Shown here piece after piece: positions 1 through 8,695 of a DNA stretch of 22,251 bases. Location of the stretch: NCBI GenBank assembly GCA_046590575.1, contig JBKJUS010000055.1, positions 1 through 22,251 on the forward strand, given 5' to 3'. The DNA is from DATLNF01 sp046590575 (GTDB taxonomy: Bacteria; Actinomycetota; Actinomycetes; BP-191). Each line of letters begins with the position of its first letter. Position 1 is the stretch's first letter. The notes beneath the pieces were generated by a model, which ran no database searches, had not been told where the DNA came from, and was given only the letters and a program-made list of their open reading frames with translations. The position numbers were made by a program, and so were the translations under genes.

Positions 1-324
1 GAGGACCTCTACCGGCTGCCGCTGCACCCGTACACGATCGCGCTGCTCTCAGCGATTCCCATCCCGGACCCCGACGTCGAGGACCGGCGCGAGCGCATCC
101 TGCTGCGCGGTGACCTGCCCTCTCCGGCCAACCCGCCCTCAGGCTGCCGCTTCCACACCCGGTGCCCGTGGAAGCAGCCCACCCGTTGCGATACCGAGGA
201 CCCGGCGTTGCGTGAGATACCCGTCGCGGCCGGTCAGGGTCACACCGTGGCCTGCCACTGGGCCGAGCAGATCCAGGCCGGTGTCCTGCGGCCCCACCAC
301 GTTGACGTCACCGCCACCGGCTGA
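1..324 (+). CDS. Oligopeptide/dipeptide ABC transporter ATP-binding protein, C-terminal fragment (5' end outside window)
   Basis: The window opens inside an open frame that ends at TGA 322-324, leaving 107 codons. The visible part holds the C-terminal region typical of OppD/OppF/DppF-type ATPases. HPYTIALLSAIP near the start corresponds to the segment just after the nucleotide-binding domain. It is followed by the oligo_HPY-type tail with its cysteine pattern GCRFHTRCP, a further Cys in TRCD and a late VACHW. These proteins sit on the cytoplasmic face and power peptide (or related solute) uptake with two permeases and a binding lipoprotein. Walker motifs, signature and partner genes lie upstream of the window, so the choice between OppF and DppF and the substrate cannot be made here. 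The gene converges on pgl with only 14 bases between the stops and no hairpin that I can see. Confidence 0.9.
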   Translation, partial: EDLYRLPLHPYTIALLSAIPIPDPDVEDRRERILLRGDLPSPANPPSGCRFHTRCPWKQPTRCDTEDPALREIPVAAGQGHTVACHWAEQIQAGVLRPHHVDVTATG

Positions 325-338
325 CTGTTTGTCCCGGC

Positions 339-1118
339 TCAGGGCGAGGCGAGGCGGGGGAGTGAGGCAGGGAGCCGGGCGGCGGCGGCCTTGTCCAACA
401 GCCAGAGAGTGCGCTGGCGACCGTGGACGCCGGCTGCCGGGACCTGCGAGCGTCCCGCGCCGGACAGTGCCAGCGCGACCGCTGATGACTTCTCTGCGCC
501 GGCGACAACCACCCAGGTCTCCCGCGCCGCGTTGAGGGCGGCGAACCCGAGTGACAGCCGGATCGGTGGCGGCTTGGGCGCACCGCGCACCGCGAAGACC
601 GGGCGCTCGTCGTGCACCCCGGCGAGGCCGGGGAAGAGCGACGCCGTGTGGCCGTCGGCGCCAACCCCCAGCAGGAGTACGTCGAACCCCGGCACCGGCC
701 CGTGGTCCTCCGGTCGTGCTGCCTTGGCCAACAGCCTCGCGTATTGCTCAGCCGCTGCTTCCGGATCAGGCCCGTCGGAAGAGTCGGACGCAGGCATCGG
801 GTGCACTCGCGTCGGGTCGAGTGCGACGTGGTCGAGCAGTGCAGCGCGGGCCTGCGTCTCGTTGCGGTCCGGGTGGCCAGTCGGCAGGTAGCGCTCGTCG
901 CCCCACCACAGATCGAGGCGGGACCAGTCGACTGCATCACGGGCTGAGCTGTCCCGCAGGGCAGCGAGCGTGGCGATCCCGATGTCGCCGCCCGTGAGCA
1001 CCAACGAGGCGGATCCCTTCGCTGCCTGCGCGTCGACGATGCGGGTCACCAGTCGGGCGGCGACGGCTCCGGCCAGCAGCGCGGCGTCGCGGTGCACCAG
1101 CACTGATGGCGCACTCAT
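339..1118 (-). CDS. pgl: 6-phosphogluconolactonase (Pgl/DevB)
   Basis: A 259-residue protein that hydrolyses 6-phosphogluconolactone to 6-phosphogluconate, the second step of the oxidative pentose phosphate pathway, in the cytoplasm. Its family features are the glycine-rich loop LTGGDIG (41-47), WGDERYLP (72-79, the conserved DER block), a following PDRNE, and the strongly conserved GVGADGHTASLFPG (151-164). The length is normal for bacterial Pgl. The ATG at 1118 overlaps the opcA stop as ATGA, which fixes the start and makes this the last gene of the tkt-tal-pgi-zwf-opcA-pgl operon. It takes the product of Zwf, encoded two genes upstream. No intrinsic terminator is visible in the 14 bases before the convergent transporter gene. 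Confidence 0.95.
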   Translation of the reverse strand: MSAPSVLVHRDAALLAGAVAARLVTRIVDAQAAKGSASLVLTGGDIGIATLAALRDSSARDAVDWSRLDLWWGDERYLPTGHPDRNETQARAALLDHVALDPTRVHPMPASDSSDGPDPEAAAEQYARLLAKAARPEDHGPVPGFDVLLLGVGADGHTASLFPGLAGVHDERPVFAVRGAPKPPPIRLSLGFAALNAARETWVVVAGAEKSSAVALALSGAGRSQVPAAGVHGRQRTLWLLDKAAAARLPASLPRLASP

Positions 1119-2035
1119 GTCGTCATCGCCTTCGTCGTACGCCGGCTCAAGCTGGCCAAGGCTTCGGCGTACGGCTCGTCGGCGTCGAGCCGGCGCAGCT
1201 CCTCAGCGATGAGGTCGGACGTCGTACGCCGGGGGAGCGCAACGCCACGGTCGGGCTGGCCCGGCCTCGAGAGGGTGGCGCGCACGCCGTCGGGCCGGGT
1301 AAGGGCGATGTCGCCGCGCGCCGTCGTCATCCGCACCTCCGTGATGCCGGGCCCGCGGGAGGTGCGGGCCGTAACGGGTACGTCGAGGCGGACCGCGAGC
1401 CAGGCACCCAGCAGCAGCGCGCTGGCGTTGCTGCGCTGCGCCGAAACCTCGGCCGCGGTGATGCGATCCGTCGGGTGGTCGAGCGCAGCGGCGAGCAGTG
1501 TTCGCCACGTCGAGATCCGTGTCCAGGCAAGGTCCGTGTCGCCCGGCTGGTAGCCCTTGGCGAGCGCGGCGAGGGTGGCGTCGGTGCGCCGGGTGGTCGC
1601 GGCGTCGGTGACCCGTCGCCTGGCCAATTGGCCGAGTGCGGTCTTGGCCGAAACGGCCGGAGGGGTCCCGGGCCACCACACGACGACCGGTGCGTCAGGC
1701 AGCAGAAGGGGGAGTACGACGGAGTCCGCGTGCTGGCCGAGCGGGCCGAATAGTCGCAGCACCACTGTTTCGCCGGGTCCGGCCGCCCCTCCGACGCGCA
1801 CGTCGGCGTCGAGGCGAGCGGGTCCCTTGGCCGCCCGCGCGATGACGACGAGCACTCGGCAGGGATGCTCCGTGCTGGCCTCGGTGGCAGCCTTCACGGC
1901 GTCGTAGTGGTCTCGCTCGTCGGTGGAAATCACCAACGTGAGGGCCATGCCTGCGGAGGCGCCCTGGCGTCGTCGTTGCCGAGAGATCTCCGCGGCGACC
2001 GCCGACGCGGTGACGCCGGTCAGCTCGGTGATCAC
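1115..2035 (-). CDS. opcA: Glucose-6-phosphate dehydrogenase assembly protein OpcA
   Basis: A 306-residue protein of the OpcA family, a non-catalytic partner needed for assembly or activation of glucose-6-phosphate dehydrogenase; its gene accompanies zwf in actinobacteria and cyanobacteria. Family landmarks are the N-terminal helix region with GMALTLVISTDE (29-40), followed by VLVVIARAAKG, the central VVVWWPGTPP (117-126) and a C-terminal ending in a DLIAEELRRLD-type helix. The frame stays open far upstream into zwf, but the start is taken as GTG at 2035. It overlaps the zwf stop as GTGA, and the protein then begins just before the conserved region with a length close to the roughly 303 residues of the mycobacterial protein. 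Its stop overlaps the pgl start as ATGA. Cytoplasmic. Confidence 0.93.
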   Translation of the reverse strand: MITELTGVTASAVAAEISRQRRRQGASAGMALTLVISTDERDHYDAVKAATEASTEHPCRVLVVIARAAKGPARLDADVRVGGAAGPGETVVLRLFGPLGQHADSVVLPLLLPDAPVVVWWPGTPPAVSAKTALGQLARRRVTDAATTRRTDATLAALAKGYQPGDTDLAWTRISTWRTLLAAALDHPTDRITAAEVSAQRSNASALLLGAWLAVRLDVPVTARTSRGPGITEVRMTTARGDIALTRPDGVRATLSRPGQPDRGVALPRRTTSDLIAEELRRLDADEPYAEALASLSRRTTKAMTT

Positions 2036-3567
2036 GGCCGCCGCCAGGTGCGGCCATCGCGGGCAAGCATGACGTCGCTGGACTCCGGTCCCCAGGTACC
2101 TGCCGGGTACGCCTCGGGCCTGGCCCGGCTGGCCGCCCATCGGGCGATGACGGGGTCGAGGATCTGCCAGCTCAGCTCGACCTCCTCGTGGCGTGGAAAG
2201 AGCGGGGGGTCTCCGAGCAGGACGTCGAGGAGGAGGCGCTCGTAGGCTTCCGGGCTGGACTCGGTGAAGCTCTCGCCGTACCCGAAGTCCATGTTGACGT
2301 CGCGCACCTCCATCGCGGTGCCGGGCACCTTCGACCCGAACCGCAGGGTGATGCCCTCGTCGGGCTGCACCCGGATGACCAGGGCGTTGTGGCCAAGCTC
2401 CTCGGTCGCAGTTGCCGCGAAGGGCAGGTGCGGTGCTCGTTGGAAGACGACAGCGATCTCGGAAACCCGGCGACCGAGCCGCTTGCCGGTGCGTAGGTAA
2501 AACGGCACTCCGGCCCACCGGCGGGTGTCGATGTCGAGTCGCAATGCGGCGTAGGTCTCGGTCGTCGACGAGCGCGAGATGCCGTCTTCCTCGTGATAGC
2601 CGACCACCGCTGTGCCACCCTGCCAGCCGGTTGCGTACTGGCCGCGAGCGGTGCCGAGCGCGAGGTCCTTCGGCAGCGTGACCGCGCTGAGCACCTTCTC
2701 CTTCTCGCGCCGGAGGTCGTCGGCGTCGAAGGACACCGGCTCTTCCATTGCGGTGAGGGCGAGCAGCTGCAGTAGGTGGTTCTGCATCACGTCACGTGCC
2801 GCGCCGATGCCGTCGTAGTAGCCCGCGCGCCCGCCGATGCCCACATCTTCGGCCATCGTGATCTGCACGTGGTCGACATAGCTTCGGTTCCACACTGGCT
2901 CGAAGAGGGTGTTGGCGAAGCGAAGAGCCAATATGTTCTGGACCGTCTCTTTGCCGAGATAGTGGTCGATACGGAAGACCGAGCCGGTGGGAAAGACCTC
3001 CCCCACCATGCGATTGAGCTCGCGGGCGCTGGCGAGGTCCTGACCGAAGGGCTTTTCGACGACGACCCGTCGCCAGGCGTCTCCCGGTGAAGACGACAGG
3101 CCGGACTTGCGCAGCTGCTCGATGACCACCGGAAATGCCTTCGGCGGCACAGAGAGGTAGAACGCGTGGTTGCCGCCGGTGCCCCGCACCCGGTCGAGGT
3201 CGGCGATGGTGTTGACGAGTGTCTCGAACGCCGTGTCGTCGGTGAAGTCACCCGACACGAACCGACAGCCTTCGGCGAGCTGCTGCCAGACCTCCTCACG
3301 AAACGGCGTGCGGGCGTATTCCTTCACCGCGTCGTGCACGACCTGGGTGAAGTCCTGGTCGGCCCAGTCGCGGCGGGCGAATCCGGTCAGCGCGAAGCCA
3401 GGCGGCAGCAGACCACGGTTGAGCAGGTCGTAGACAGCCGGCACCAGCTTCTTGCGGGACAAGTCGCCAGTCACGCCGAAGATCACCAGCCCGCAGGGCC
3501 CGGCGATGCGCGGTAGGCGACGATCACGTGGATCTCGAAGCGGGTTGCCGCCCTCGGCCTGAGTCAT
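2032..3567 (-). CDS. zwf: Glucose-6-phosphate 1-dehydrogenase (Zwf)
   Basis: A 511-residue enzyme that oxidises glucose 6-phosphate to 6-phosphogluconolactone with NAD(P)+, the entry step of the oxidative pentose phosphate pathway. The dinucleotide-binding motif GVTGDLSRKK lies at 31-40, EKPFG at 171-175, and the substrate/active-site signature RIDHYLGKE at 199-207 with its catalytic histidine and lysine. The length is normal for the family. Both ends are translationally coupled: the ATG at 3567 overlaps the pgi stop (ATGA) and the TGA overlaps the opcA GTG (GTGA), which suggests matched output of the dehydrogenase and its assembly factor. No damage or unusual residues were seen. Confidence 0.97.
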   Translation of the reverse strand: MTQAEGGNPLRDPRDRRLPRIAGPCGLVIFGVTGDLSRKKLVPAVYDLLNRGLLPPGFALTGFARRDWADQDFTQVVHDAVKEYARTPFREEVWQQLAEGCRFVSGDFTDDTAFETLVNTIADLDRVRGTGGNHAFYLSVPPKAFPVVIEQLRKSGLSSSPGDAWRRVVVEKPFGQDLASARELNRMVGEVFPTGSVFRIDHYLGKETVQNILALRFANTLFEPVWNRSYVDHVQITMAEDVGIGGRAGYYDGIGAARDVMQNHLLQLLALTAMEEPVSFDADDLRREKEKVLSAVTLPKDLALGTARGQYATGWQGGTAVVGYHEEDGISRSSTTETYAALRLDIDTRRWAGVPFYLRTGKRLGRRVSEIAVVFQRAPHLPFAATATEELGHNALVIRVQPDEGITLRFGSKVPGTAMEVRDVNMDFGYGESFTESSPEAYERLLLDVLLGDPPLFPRHEEVELSWQILDPVIARWAASRARPEAYPAGTWGPESSDVMLARDGRTWRRP

Positions 3568-5300
3568 TTCGCCGGGGGTGCCAGATCAGGCAGCGCAGCG
3601 AGCAGCTGGGCGATCCCGGCTGCCCGATCGATGAGGTGCAGACGGATGACGGGACGCCCGTGGTCGGTGAGCACCTGTCCGTCGCCGAGGGCCTGAGCCA
3701 GCTGCAGCCGGCCCAGGCTGAAGTCGCGGCCGGGCACCTGGATGTCCTCGTCATCGGCGACCGCGCCGGTCACCTGCACGAAGACGCCCGTCCTCGGACC
3801 ACCCTTGTGCAGCTGCCCGGTCGAGTGCAGGAAGCGGGGTCCCCAGCCGAAAGTGACGGGCCGGGATGTGCGGGCGGCCAGTCCGCGGCGGATGCCGGCC
3901 AGCGGCGCATCGGACAGCCGGTCGAGGTAGGCCATGACGGCGAGGTAGCCGGTCGGTGGCACCAGATCGAGCGCGTGGCGGAGTACGGCGTCGAGGCCCG
4001 CCGCGCCCGAGAGGACGCCCGGAGGGGCGTATCCCGCGACGGCACCTTCGAAGAAGAACGGCGCACCCTCCGGCAGGCTGCTCGACCCCTCATCGAGCAG
4101 AGCCCGGGTGCTCGTCTTGGCCGACTCGACGTCGGGCTGGTCGAAAGGGTTGACTCCGAGAACGCGGCCCGCCACCGCGACGGCGTACTCCCAGATCAGC
4201 AGTTGGCCGCCCAGCGGACCACTGACGGTGGTGGTGTTCGGACCGCCTCGCCCGATGCGCACCTGATGCGTGTCGCCGGTCGCCGTGTGCTTGGTGCCCG
4301 GGGCATCCCACGACTCGACCACGACAGGCAGCAGGCCGCGCCCCTTCTTGCCGGTGGACTCGGCGAGCAGCTGCTCGACCCAGTCGCCCAGGCCGATGAG
4401 GCCAGAGCCACCGTCGGCGATCACCACCTTGTCGCGGCCAGCCGCTCCGCAGGCACCGAGCGCCGCCCCGAGGTCGAGCCCCGGGTTGCCGACGTTCTCA
4501 CCGAGGTCGGACTGCACGGCCTGGGCGTCGTCGAGCAGCGCCGCGATGTCGACGCCGGCAAGCGCCGAAGGGACGAGGCCGAAGGCGGACAGCGCGCTGT
4601 AGCGCCCGCCGACGTTGGGGTCGGCGAAGAAGACGGCGCGCCACCCTTCGCTCTCCGCTGTCGCGGCGAGGTCGGAGTCGGGGTCGGTGACGGCGACGAA
4701 GCGGCGCGCGATCGCTACCTCGCTCAGACCCGAGCTGCGGAGCGCGGCCGCCAGGATCCGTCGCTGTGAGTCCGTCTCGACGGTGCTGCCCGATTTGCTC
4801 GACACCACGACGACGGTGCGCTCGAGGCTCACCAGCGCGGACCGCACCTGACGCGGGTCGGTCGAGTCGAGCACGATGAGCGGTACGCCGGCGCTGGCGC
4901 AGATGACCTCGGGCGCCAGGGAGGAGCCGCCCATCCCGCAGAGCACGACTCGGTCGACTCCCTCGTCGCGCAGCTCCTCGCGCAGCGATTCCAGGCGGGG
5001 GATCAGCTCGCGGGACGACTGCGGCAGTGCCAGCCAGCCGAGGCGGATGCGCGCCTCTGCCTCGGCTTCGGGGCCCCATAGCGTCGGGTCAGCCGCCGCG
5101 AGCTGGCTGGCGACGTTGTCGATCCGCAGAGCGCGCAACGCGGCATCTCTCGGTCCCACGAGTGCTGCGCCTGCGGTCATCACCCGCACGGGACCAACCG
5201 GATCGCAGTGAGGTGCCGCGGTGTAAAGCACCGGTGGCGGCTCCCGGACGACCTTCGGGCGACGCGGCTCGGAAAGGGGCGCGTCGTCCGGCTCGGTCAT
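3564..5300 (-). CDS. pgi: Glucose-6-phosphate isomerase (SIS family, type found in Tal-Pgi fusions)
   Basis: A 578-residue phosphoglucose isomerase that interconverts glucose 6-phosphate and fructose 6-phosphate, joining glycolysis to the pentose phosphate pathway. Two SIS-type sugar-phosphate folds are marked by GMGGSSL (122-128), SSKSGST (167-173, phosphate loop) and NVGGRYSALS (229-238). They are followed by WVEQLLAESTGKKG (about 307-320) and NPFDQPDVESAK (384-395), the counterpart of the classical NPFDQPGVE..K block. The C-terminus has HSTGQLHKGGP (492-502). That ending and the length resemble the Pgi half of bifunctional transaldolase/phosphoglucose isomerases more than the ordinary Pgi of about 550 residues. 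The ATG at 5300 is chosen because it overlaps the tal stop as ATGA; a start 17 codons further up would lie wholly inside tal. M. tuberculosis, from memory, has no pgi at this position. Confidence 0.93.
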   Translation of the reverse strand: MTEPDDAPLSEPRRPKVVREPPPVLYTAAPHCDPVGPVRVMTAGAALVGPRDAALRALRIDNVASQLAAADPTLWGPEAEAEARIRLGWLALPQSSRELIPRLESLREELRDEGVDRVVLCGMGGSSLAPEVICASAGVPLIVLDSTDPRQVRSALVSLERTVVVVSSKSGSTVETDSQRRILAAALRSSGLSEVAIARRFVAVTDPDSDLAATAESEGWRAVFFADPNVGGRYSALSAFGLVPSALAGVDIAALLDDAQAVQSDLGENVGNPGLDLGAALGACGAAGRDKVVIADGGSGLIGLGDWVEQLLAESTGKKGRGLLPVVVESWDAPGTKHTATGDTHQVRIGRGGPNTTTVSGPLGGQLLIWEYAVAVAGRVLGVNPFDQPDVESAKTSTRALLDEGSSSLPEGAPFFFEGAVAGYAPPGVLSGAAGLDAVLRHALDLVPPTGYLAVMAYLDRLSDAPLAGIRRGLAARTSRPVTFGWGPRFLHSTGQLHKGGPRTGVFVQVTGAVADDEDIQVPGRDFSLGRLQLAQALGDGQVLTDHGRPVIRLHLIDRAAGIAQLLAALPDLAPPAK

Positions 5301-6433
5301 CGGAGGGCTTCCGCGAGCTTGTCTTCCACCTGCTTGATGAACGCGCGCCACGACTCCTCGAACTTGTGGATGCCGTCGACCTCGAGGAGCTCGACCACTT
5401 CGTCGTATTCCACGCCGAGGTCAGCGAGGTCGGCGATCACCTGCCGCGCTGCGTCGTAGCCGTGCGCGGCGGTCGCGTCGCGGACCACTCCGTGGTCGGC
5501 GACCGCACGCAGGGTTGGCTCGGGCATGGTGTTGACCGTGCCCGGGGCGACGAGCTCGACCACGTAGCGGGTGTCGTCGTACGCCGGATCCTTGACGCCG
5601 GTGGATGCCCAGAGCGGCCGCTGTGGGCGGCTGCCCTCAGCAACGAGAGCGGCCCAGCGGTCGCCCGTGAACACTTCCTCGTGGGCCTGATGGGCCAGCC
5701 GGGCGTTCGCGATCGCGGCCGCGCCGCGCAGTCGCCGGGCCGCGGCGATGCGCGCGTCGTCGCCGGATTCCTTGAGGATGAGGTCCAGCCGCCCGTCGAT
5801 CTCGGAGTCGACTCGCGAGACGAAGAAGCTTGCGACGCTGTCGACCCCATGGAGGGCACCACCGGCAGCGACACGCCGCTCGAGACCGTCGAGATAGGCG
5901 TCCATCACCTCTCGGTAGCGCTGCAGCGAGAAGATCAACGTGACGTTGACGCTGATGCCTTCGGCCAGGCAGGTCGCGATGGCAGGCAGCCCGGCACGGG
6001 TCGCCGGAATCTTGATGAAAAGGTTGGGCCGGTCGACGAGCCACCACAGTGCGCGCGCCTCCGCGACGGTCCGCGCCTCGTCGTGTGCCAGCCGCGGGTC
6101 GACTTCGATCGACACCCGACCGTCGAGGCCGTCGGTGGCGTCGTAGACCGGGCGAAGGACGTCGCATGCTCGGCGTACGTCGGTCGTCGTGATGGATCGC
6201 AGCGCCTCGCCGGTGTCGACGCCGCGGAGCGCGAGGTCGTGGAACTGCGCGTCGTACGCAGTGCCTTTCTCCAGGGCCTTCTGAAAGATGGACGGGTTGG
6301 TGGTGACCCCGACGACGTGCCAGTCGTCGACGAGAGATTGGAGGTTGCCCGTGTCCAAGCGCTCACGTGAGAGGTCGTCGAGCCATATGGCGACCCCACC
6401 CTCGACCAGGGCCGCCAGCGTCGAGCCGCTCAT
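5297..6433 (-). CDS. tal: Transaldolase
   Basis: A 378-residue transaldolase that moves a dihydroxyacetone unit between sedoheptulose 7-phosphate and glyceraldehyde 3-phosphate in the non-oxidative pentose phosphate branch. Landmarks are the N-terminal IWLDDLSRERL, GVTTNPSIFQKA (42-53), and VSIEVDPRLAHD (107-118). The Schiff-base lysine lies in FIKIPAT (Lys141). VNVTLIFS follows, and the C-terminal part matches the longer actinobacterial transaldolase. The ATG at 6433 has a GAGAGG ribosome-binding site seven bases upstream and lies 21 bases after the tkt stop. This is the only junction in the operon without an overlap. The stop overlaps pgi as ATGA. Confidence 0.96.
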   Translation of the reverse strand: MSGSTLAALVEGGVAIWLDDLSRERLDTGNLQSLVDDWHVVGVTTNPSIFQKALEKGTAYDAQFHDLALRGVDTGEALRSITTTDVRRACDVLRPVYDATDGLDGRVSIEVDPRLAHDEARTVAEARALWWLVDRPNLFIKIPATRAGLPAIATCLAEGISVNVTLIFSLQRYREVMDAYLDGLERRVAAGGALHGVDSVASFFVSRVDSEIDGRLDLILKESGDDARIAAARRLRGAAAIANARLAHQAHEEVFTGDRWAALVAEGSRPQRPLWASTGVKDPAYDDTRYVVELVAPGTVNTMPEPTLRAVADHGVVRDATAAHGYDAARQVIADLADLGVEYDEVVELLEVDGIHKFEESWRAFIKQVEDKLAEALR

Positions 6434-6454
6434 CGTTGTGCCTCTCGTCGTGCG

Positions 6455-8539
6455 TCAGTCGCCGGTGGGTGCGCCATGGGTCAGCCCGAGCGCTGACATG
6501 GATCGTCGCGCCGCTGCCACGACCTGCTCGGCGGTGATGCCGAACTGCTCGTAGAGCACCTCTGCCGGTGCCGACGCGCCGAAGTGGTCTAGCCCGACGG
6601 ACTCGCCCGCGTCACCCACCCAGCGGTGCCAGCCGATCGTGACGCCGGCCTCGACCGAGACCCGGATGCGCACGTCCGGAAGCAGCACGCTGTCGCGGTA
6701 GGCCTGGTCCTGCTCGGCGAACCACTCAAGGCACGGCATCGACACGACTCGGGTCGCGACTCCGGCAGCTTCGAGCAGATCGCGGGCGGCGAGAGCGACG
6801 TGCACCTCGCTGCCGGTGCCGAGCAGGATCACCTGGGCCCGGCCCTCGCTCGCGTCAGCGAGGACGTAGGCCCCGCGCGCCACACCCGCCGAGTCGCCGT
6901 AGATATCCCGGTCGAGTGTCGCGAGCTTCTGCCGGGTCAGCACCAGGCCGGCCGGCCGGTCGCTGTGCTCGATGATCGTGCGCCACGCGACGGCGGTCTC
7001 CGTCGCGTCGGCCGGGCGCACCACGTCGAGGCCGGGGATCGCCCGGAGCGCCCAGAGGTGCTCGATCGGCTGGTGCGTGGGGCCGTCCTCGCCGAGCCCG
7101 ATCGAGTCGTGGGTCCACACATAGGTGACCGGGAGCCCCATAAGGGCGGCGAGGCGTACGGCGGGACGCATGTAGTCACTGAAGACGAGGAAGGTGCCGC
7201 CGAACGGCCGGACGCCGCCGGCGAGCACCATGCCGTTCATCGTCGAGCCCATCGCGTGCTCGCGGATGCCCCAGTGGAGCACGCGGCCGGTAGGTGTCTC
7301 CGGCAGGAAGGACTCCGCCGAGGTGATGGTCGTGTTGTTGCTGCCGGCGAGGTCCGCTGAGCCGCCGAAGAGCTCGGGTAGGACACCCGCCATGGCGTTG
7401 ATGACCTCCCCGGATGCTTCACGGGTGGCCAGTGCCGTGCCCGGTGAGAAGGTCGGCAGCTTCAGCGCCCAGCCGTCGGGCAGCCGTCGGGCGAGCACTC
7501 GTTCGCGCTCCGCCGCACGGTCGGGATGCTCGGCCGCCCACGCGGCGAGTCGGACATCCCACTCCCCGTGCATCTCACGGCCACGGTCGACGGCCCCTCG
7601 ACAGTGGGCGAGCACGTCGTCGGGTACGGCGAAGTCGACCGCGGGGTCGAGCCCCATGATCGTCTTGACCAGGCCGATCTCCTCAGCGCCGAGCGGGGAG
7701 CCGTGCGCCGCACCTGTATCGATCTTGTTGGGCGAGGGGAAGCCGATGTGACTGCGCAGCGCGATGATGGACGGCCGGTCGCGCTCGTCGCGCGCGGCCG
7801 TCAGTGCGGTGCGCATCGCCTCGACGTCCTCCGCGTCGTCGACCCGCTGGGTGTGGAAGCCGTACGCCGCGAATCGCGCGAGCACGTCCTCGCTGAAGGC
7901 GACGACCGTGTCACCCTCGATGGAGATGTGGTTGTCGTCGTACACGAGCACCAGGCTGCCGAGCCGCTGGTGCCCGGCCAGGCTGGCCGCCTCGCTGGCG
8001 ATGCCTTCCTCGAGGTCACCATCGGAGCAGATGCACCACACCGTGTGGTCGAAGAGGCCGGCCCCCTCGCTGTCCCACACGGCCGCGGTGTGTCGCGCGG
8101 CCATCGCCATGCCCACCGCGTTGCCGATGCCCTGACCAAGCGGTCCGGTGGTCGTCTCCACCCCGAGGGTGTGGCCATGCTCCGGGTGGCCAGGGGTGCG
8201 GCTGCCCCACTGCCGGAAGGCCTTCAGATCGTCCAGGCTCAAGCCGTAGCCCGTGAGGAACAGCTGCGCGTAGAGCAGCATCGACGCGTGGCCGGCGGAG
8301 AGGATGAACCGGTCCCGTCCGGCCCAGGCCGGATCCGTCGGGTCGTGCCGCATGAGCTCGGAGAAGAGCAGGTGGGTCACCGGGGCCAGCGCCATCGGTG
8401 TACCGGGATGCCCGGAGTTGGCCTTCTGCACCGCGTCCATGGCCAGGGCCCGCGCCACGTCGACCGCTCGGCCGTCCAGGTCGCTCGGGTCGCGGGGGAA
8501 CGGCTTGGGCACTCTCGATCGCGGTGTGGTGGGGCTCAC
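6455..8539 (-). CDS. tkt: Transketolase
   Basis: A 694-residue thiamine-diphosphate enzyme that transfers two-carbon ketol units in the non-oxidative pentose phosphate pathway. The N-terminal block ANSGHPGTPMALAP carries the catalytic His44. GPLGQGIGNAVGMA follows at 132-145, and the cofactor motif runs from CSDGDLEEG (171-179) to the Asn in DDNHIS (about 203). The pyrimidine domain has IREHAMG with the activating Glu, and HDSIGLGEDGPTHQP. The C-terminal domain has SVEAGVTIGWHRWVGDAG. The frame stays open about 1 kb further upstream across ctaA, so the start had to be chosen. GTG at 8539 has GGAGA (8545-8549) at good spacing and gives a normal length. This is the first gene of the pentose phosphate operon, divergent from ctaA. 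Confidence 0.96.
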   Translation of the reverse strand: MSPTTPRSRVPKPFPRDPSDLDGRAVDVARALAMDAVQKANSGHPGTPMALAPVTHLLFSELMRHDPTDPAWAGRDRFILSAGHASMLLYAQLFLTGYGLSLDDLKAFRQWGSRTPGHPEHGHTLGVETTTGPLGQGIGNAVGMAMAARHTAAVWDSEGAGLFDHTVWCICSDGDLEEGIASEAASLAGHQRLGSLVLVYDDNHISIEGDTVVAFSEDVLARFAAYGFHTQRVDDAEDVEAMRTALTAARDERDRPSIIALRSHIGFPSPNKIDTGAAHGSPLGAEEIGLVKTIMGLDPAVDFAVPDDVLAHCRGAVDRGREMHGEWDVRLAAWAAEHPDRAAERERVLARRLPDGWALKLPTFSPGTALATREASGEVINAMAGVLPELFGGSADLAGSNNTTITSAESFLPETPTGRVLHWGIREHAMGSTMNGMVLAGGVRPFGGTFLVFSDYMRPAVRLAALMGLPVTYVWTHDSIGLGEDGPTHQPIEHLWALRAIPGLDVVRPADATETAVAWRTIIEHSDRPAGLVLTRQKLATLDRDIYGDSAGVARGAYVLADASEGRAQVILLGTGSEVHVALAARDLLEAAGVATRVVSMPCLEWFAEQDQAYRDSVLLPDVRIRVSVEAGVTIGWHRWVGDAGESVGLDHFGASAPAEVLYEQFGITAEQVVAAARRSMSALGLTHGAPTGD

Positions 8540-8695
8540 TCGGGTCTCCGGGTTCTCCGCAGTGGGGTCGGACACGACTTTACCCACTGCGCAGCTTGAC
8601 GCCGCGCCGCGCGCCGCGCCGCGGATTGTCGCCGTGGCGCGTGGCTCACCTAAGATGGGGGCCTTCGCGCACCTGCCGATCGTCGAGGGGATCGC
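8540..8695. promoter_or_regulatory. Divergent intergenic region between tkt and ctaA with weak promoter candidates
   Basis: This 156-base gap must hold promoters for both the minus-strand pentose phosphate operon and the plus-strand heme A genes. For ctaA, a candidate pair is TTGTCG (8626-8631) and TAAGAT (8651-8656) with a 19-base spacer, which is slightly long. A GAGGGG ribosome-binding site follows at 8685-8690. For tkt, TAAAGT on the minus strand (8577-8582) fits the actinobacterial TAnnnT -10 pattern, but I see no matching -35. A run of about 24 bases made only of G and C (8600-8623) separates the two. No clear operator palindrome was found. Confidence 0.4.

Noticed and set aside
2036..2518. 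N-terminal extension of opcA into zwf
   Set aside because: The extra residues are Arg/Pro-rich and lie wholly inside zwf; the GTGA overlap at 2032-2035 gives the expected OpcA length.
3528..4769. Long plus-strand open frame opposite pgi
   Set aside because: Low-complexity Arg/Gly/Ala/Asp sequence typical of antisense frames in G+C-rich DNA; pgi motifs are complete on the other strand.
5027..6370. Long plus-strand open frame opposite pgi and tal
   Set aside because: Antisense shadow; the transaldolase motifs, including the active-site lysine, are intact on the minus strand.
8600..8623. Run of only G and C between tkt and ctaA as a structured regulatory element
   Set aside because: It is not a palindrome and the composition alone is not unusual enough in such DNA.
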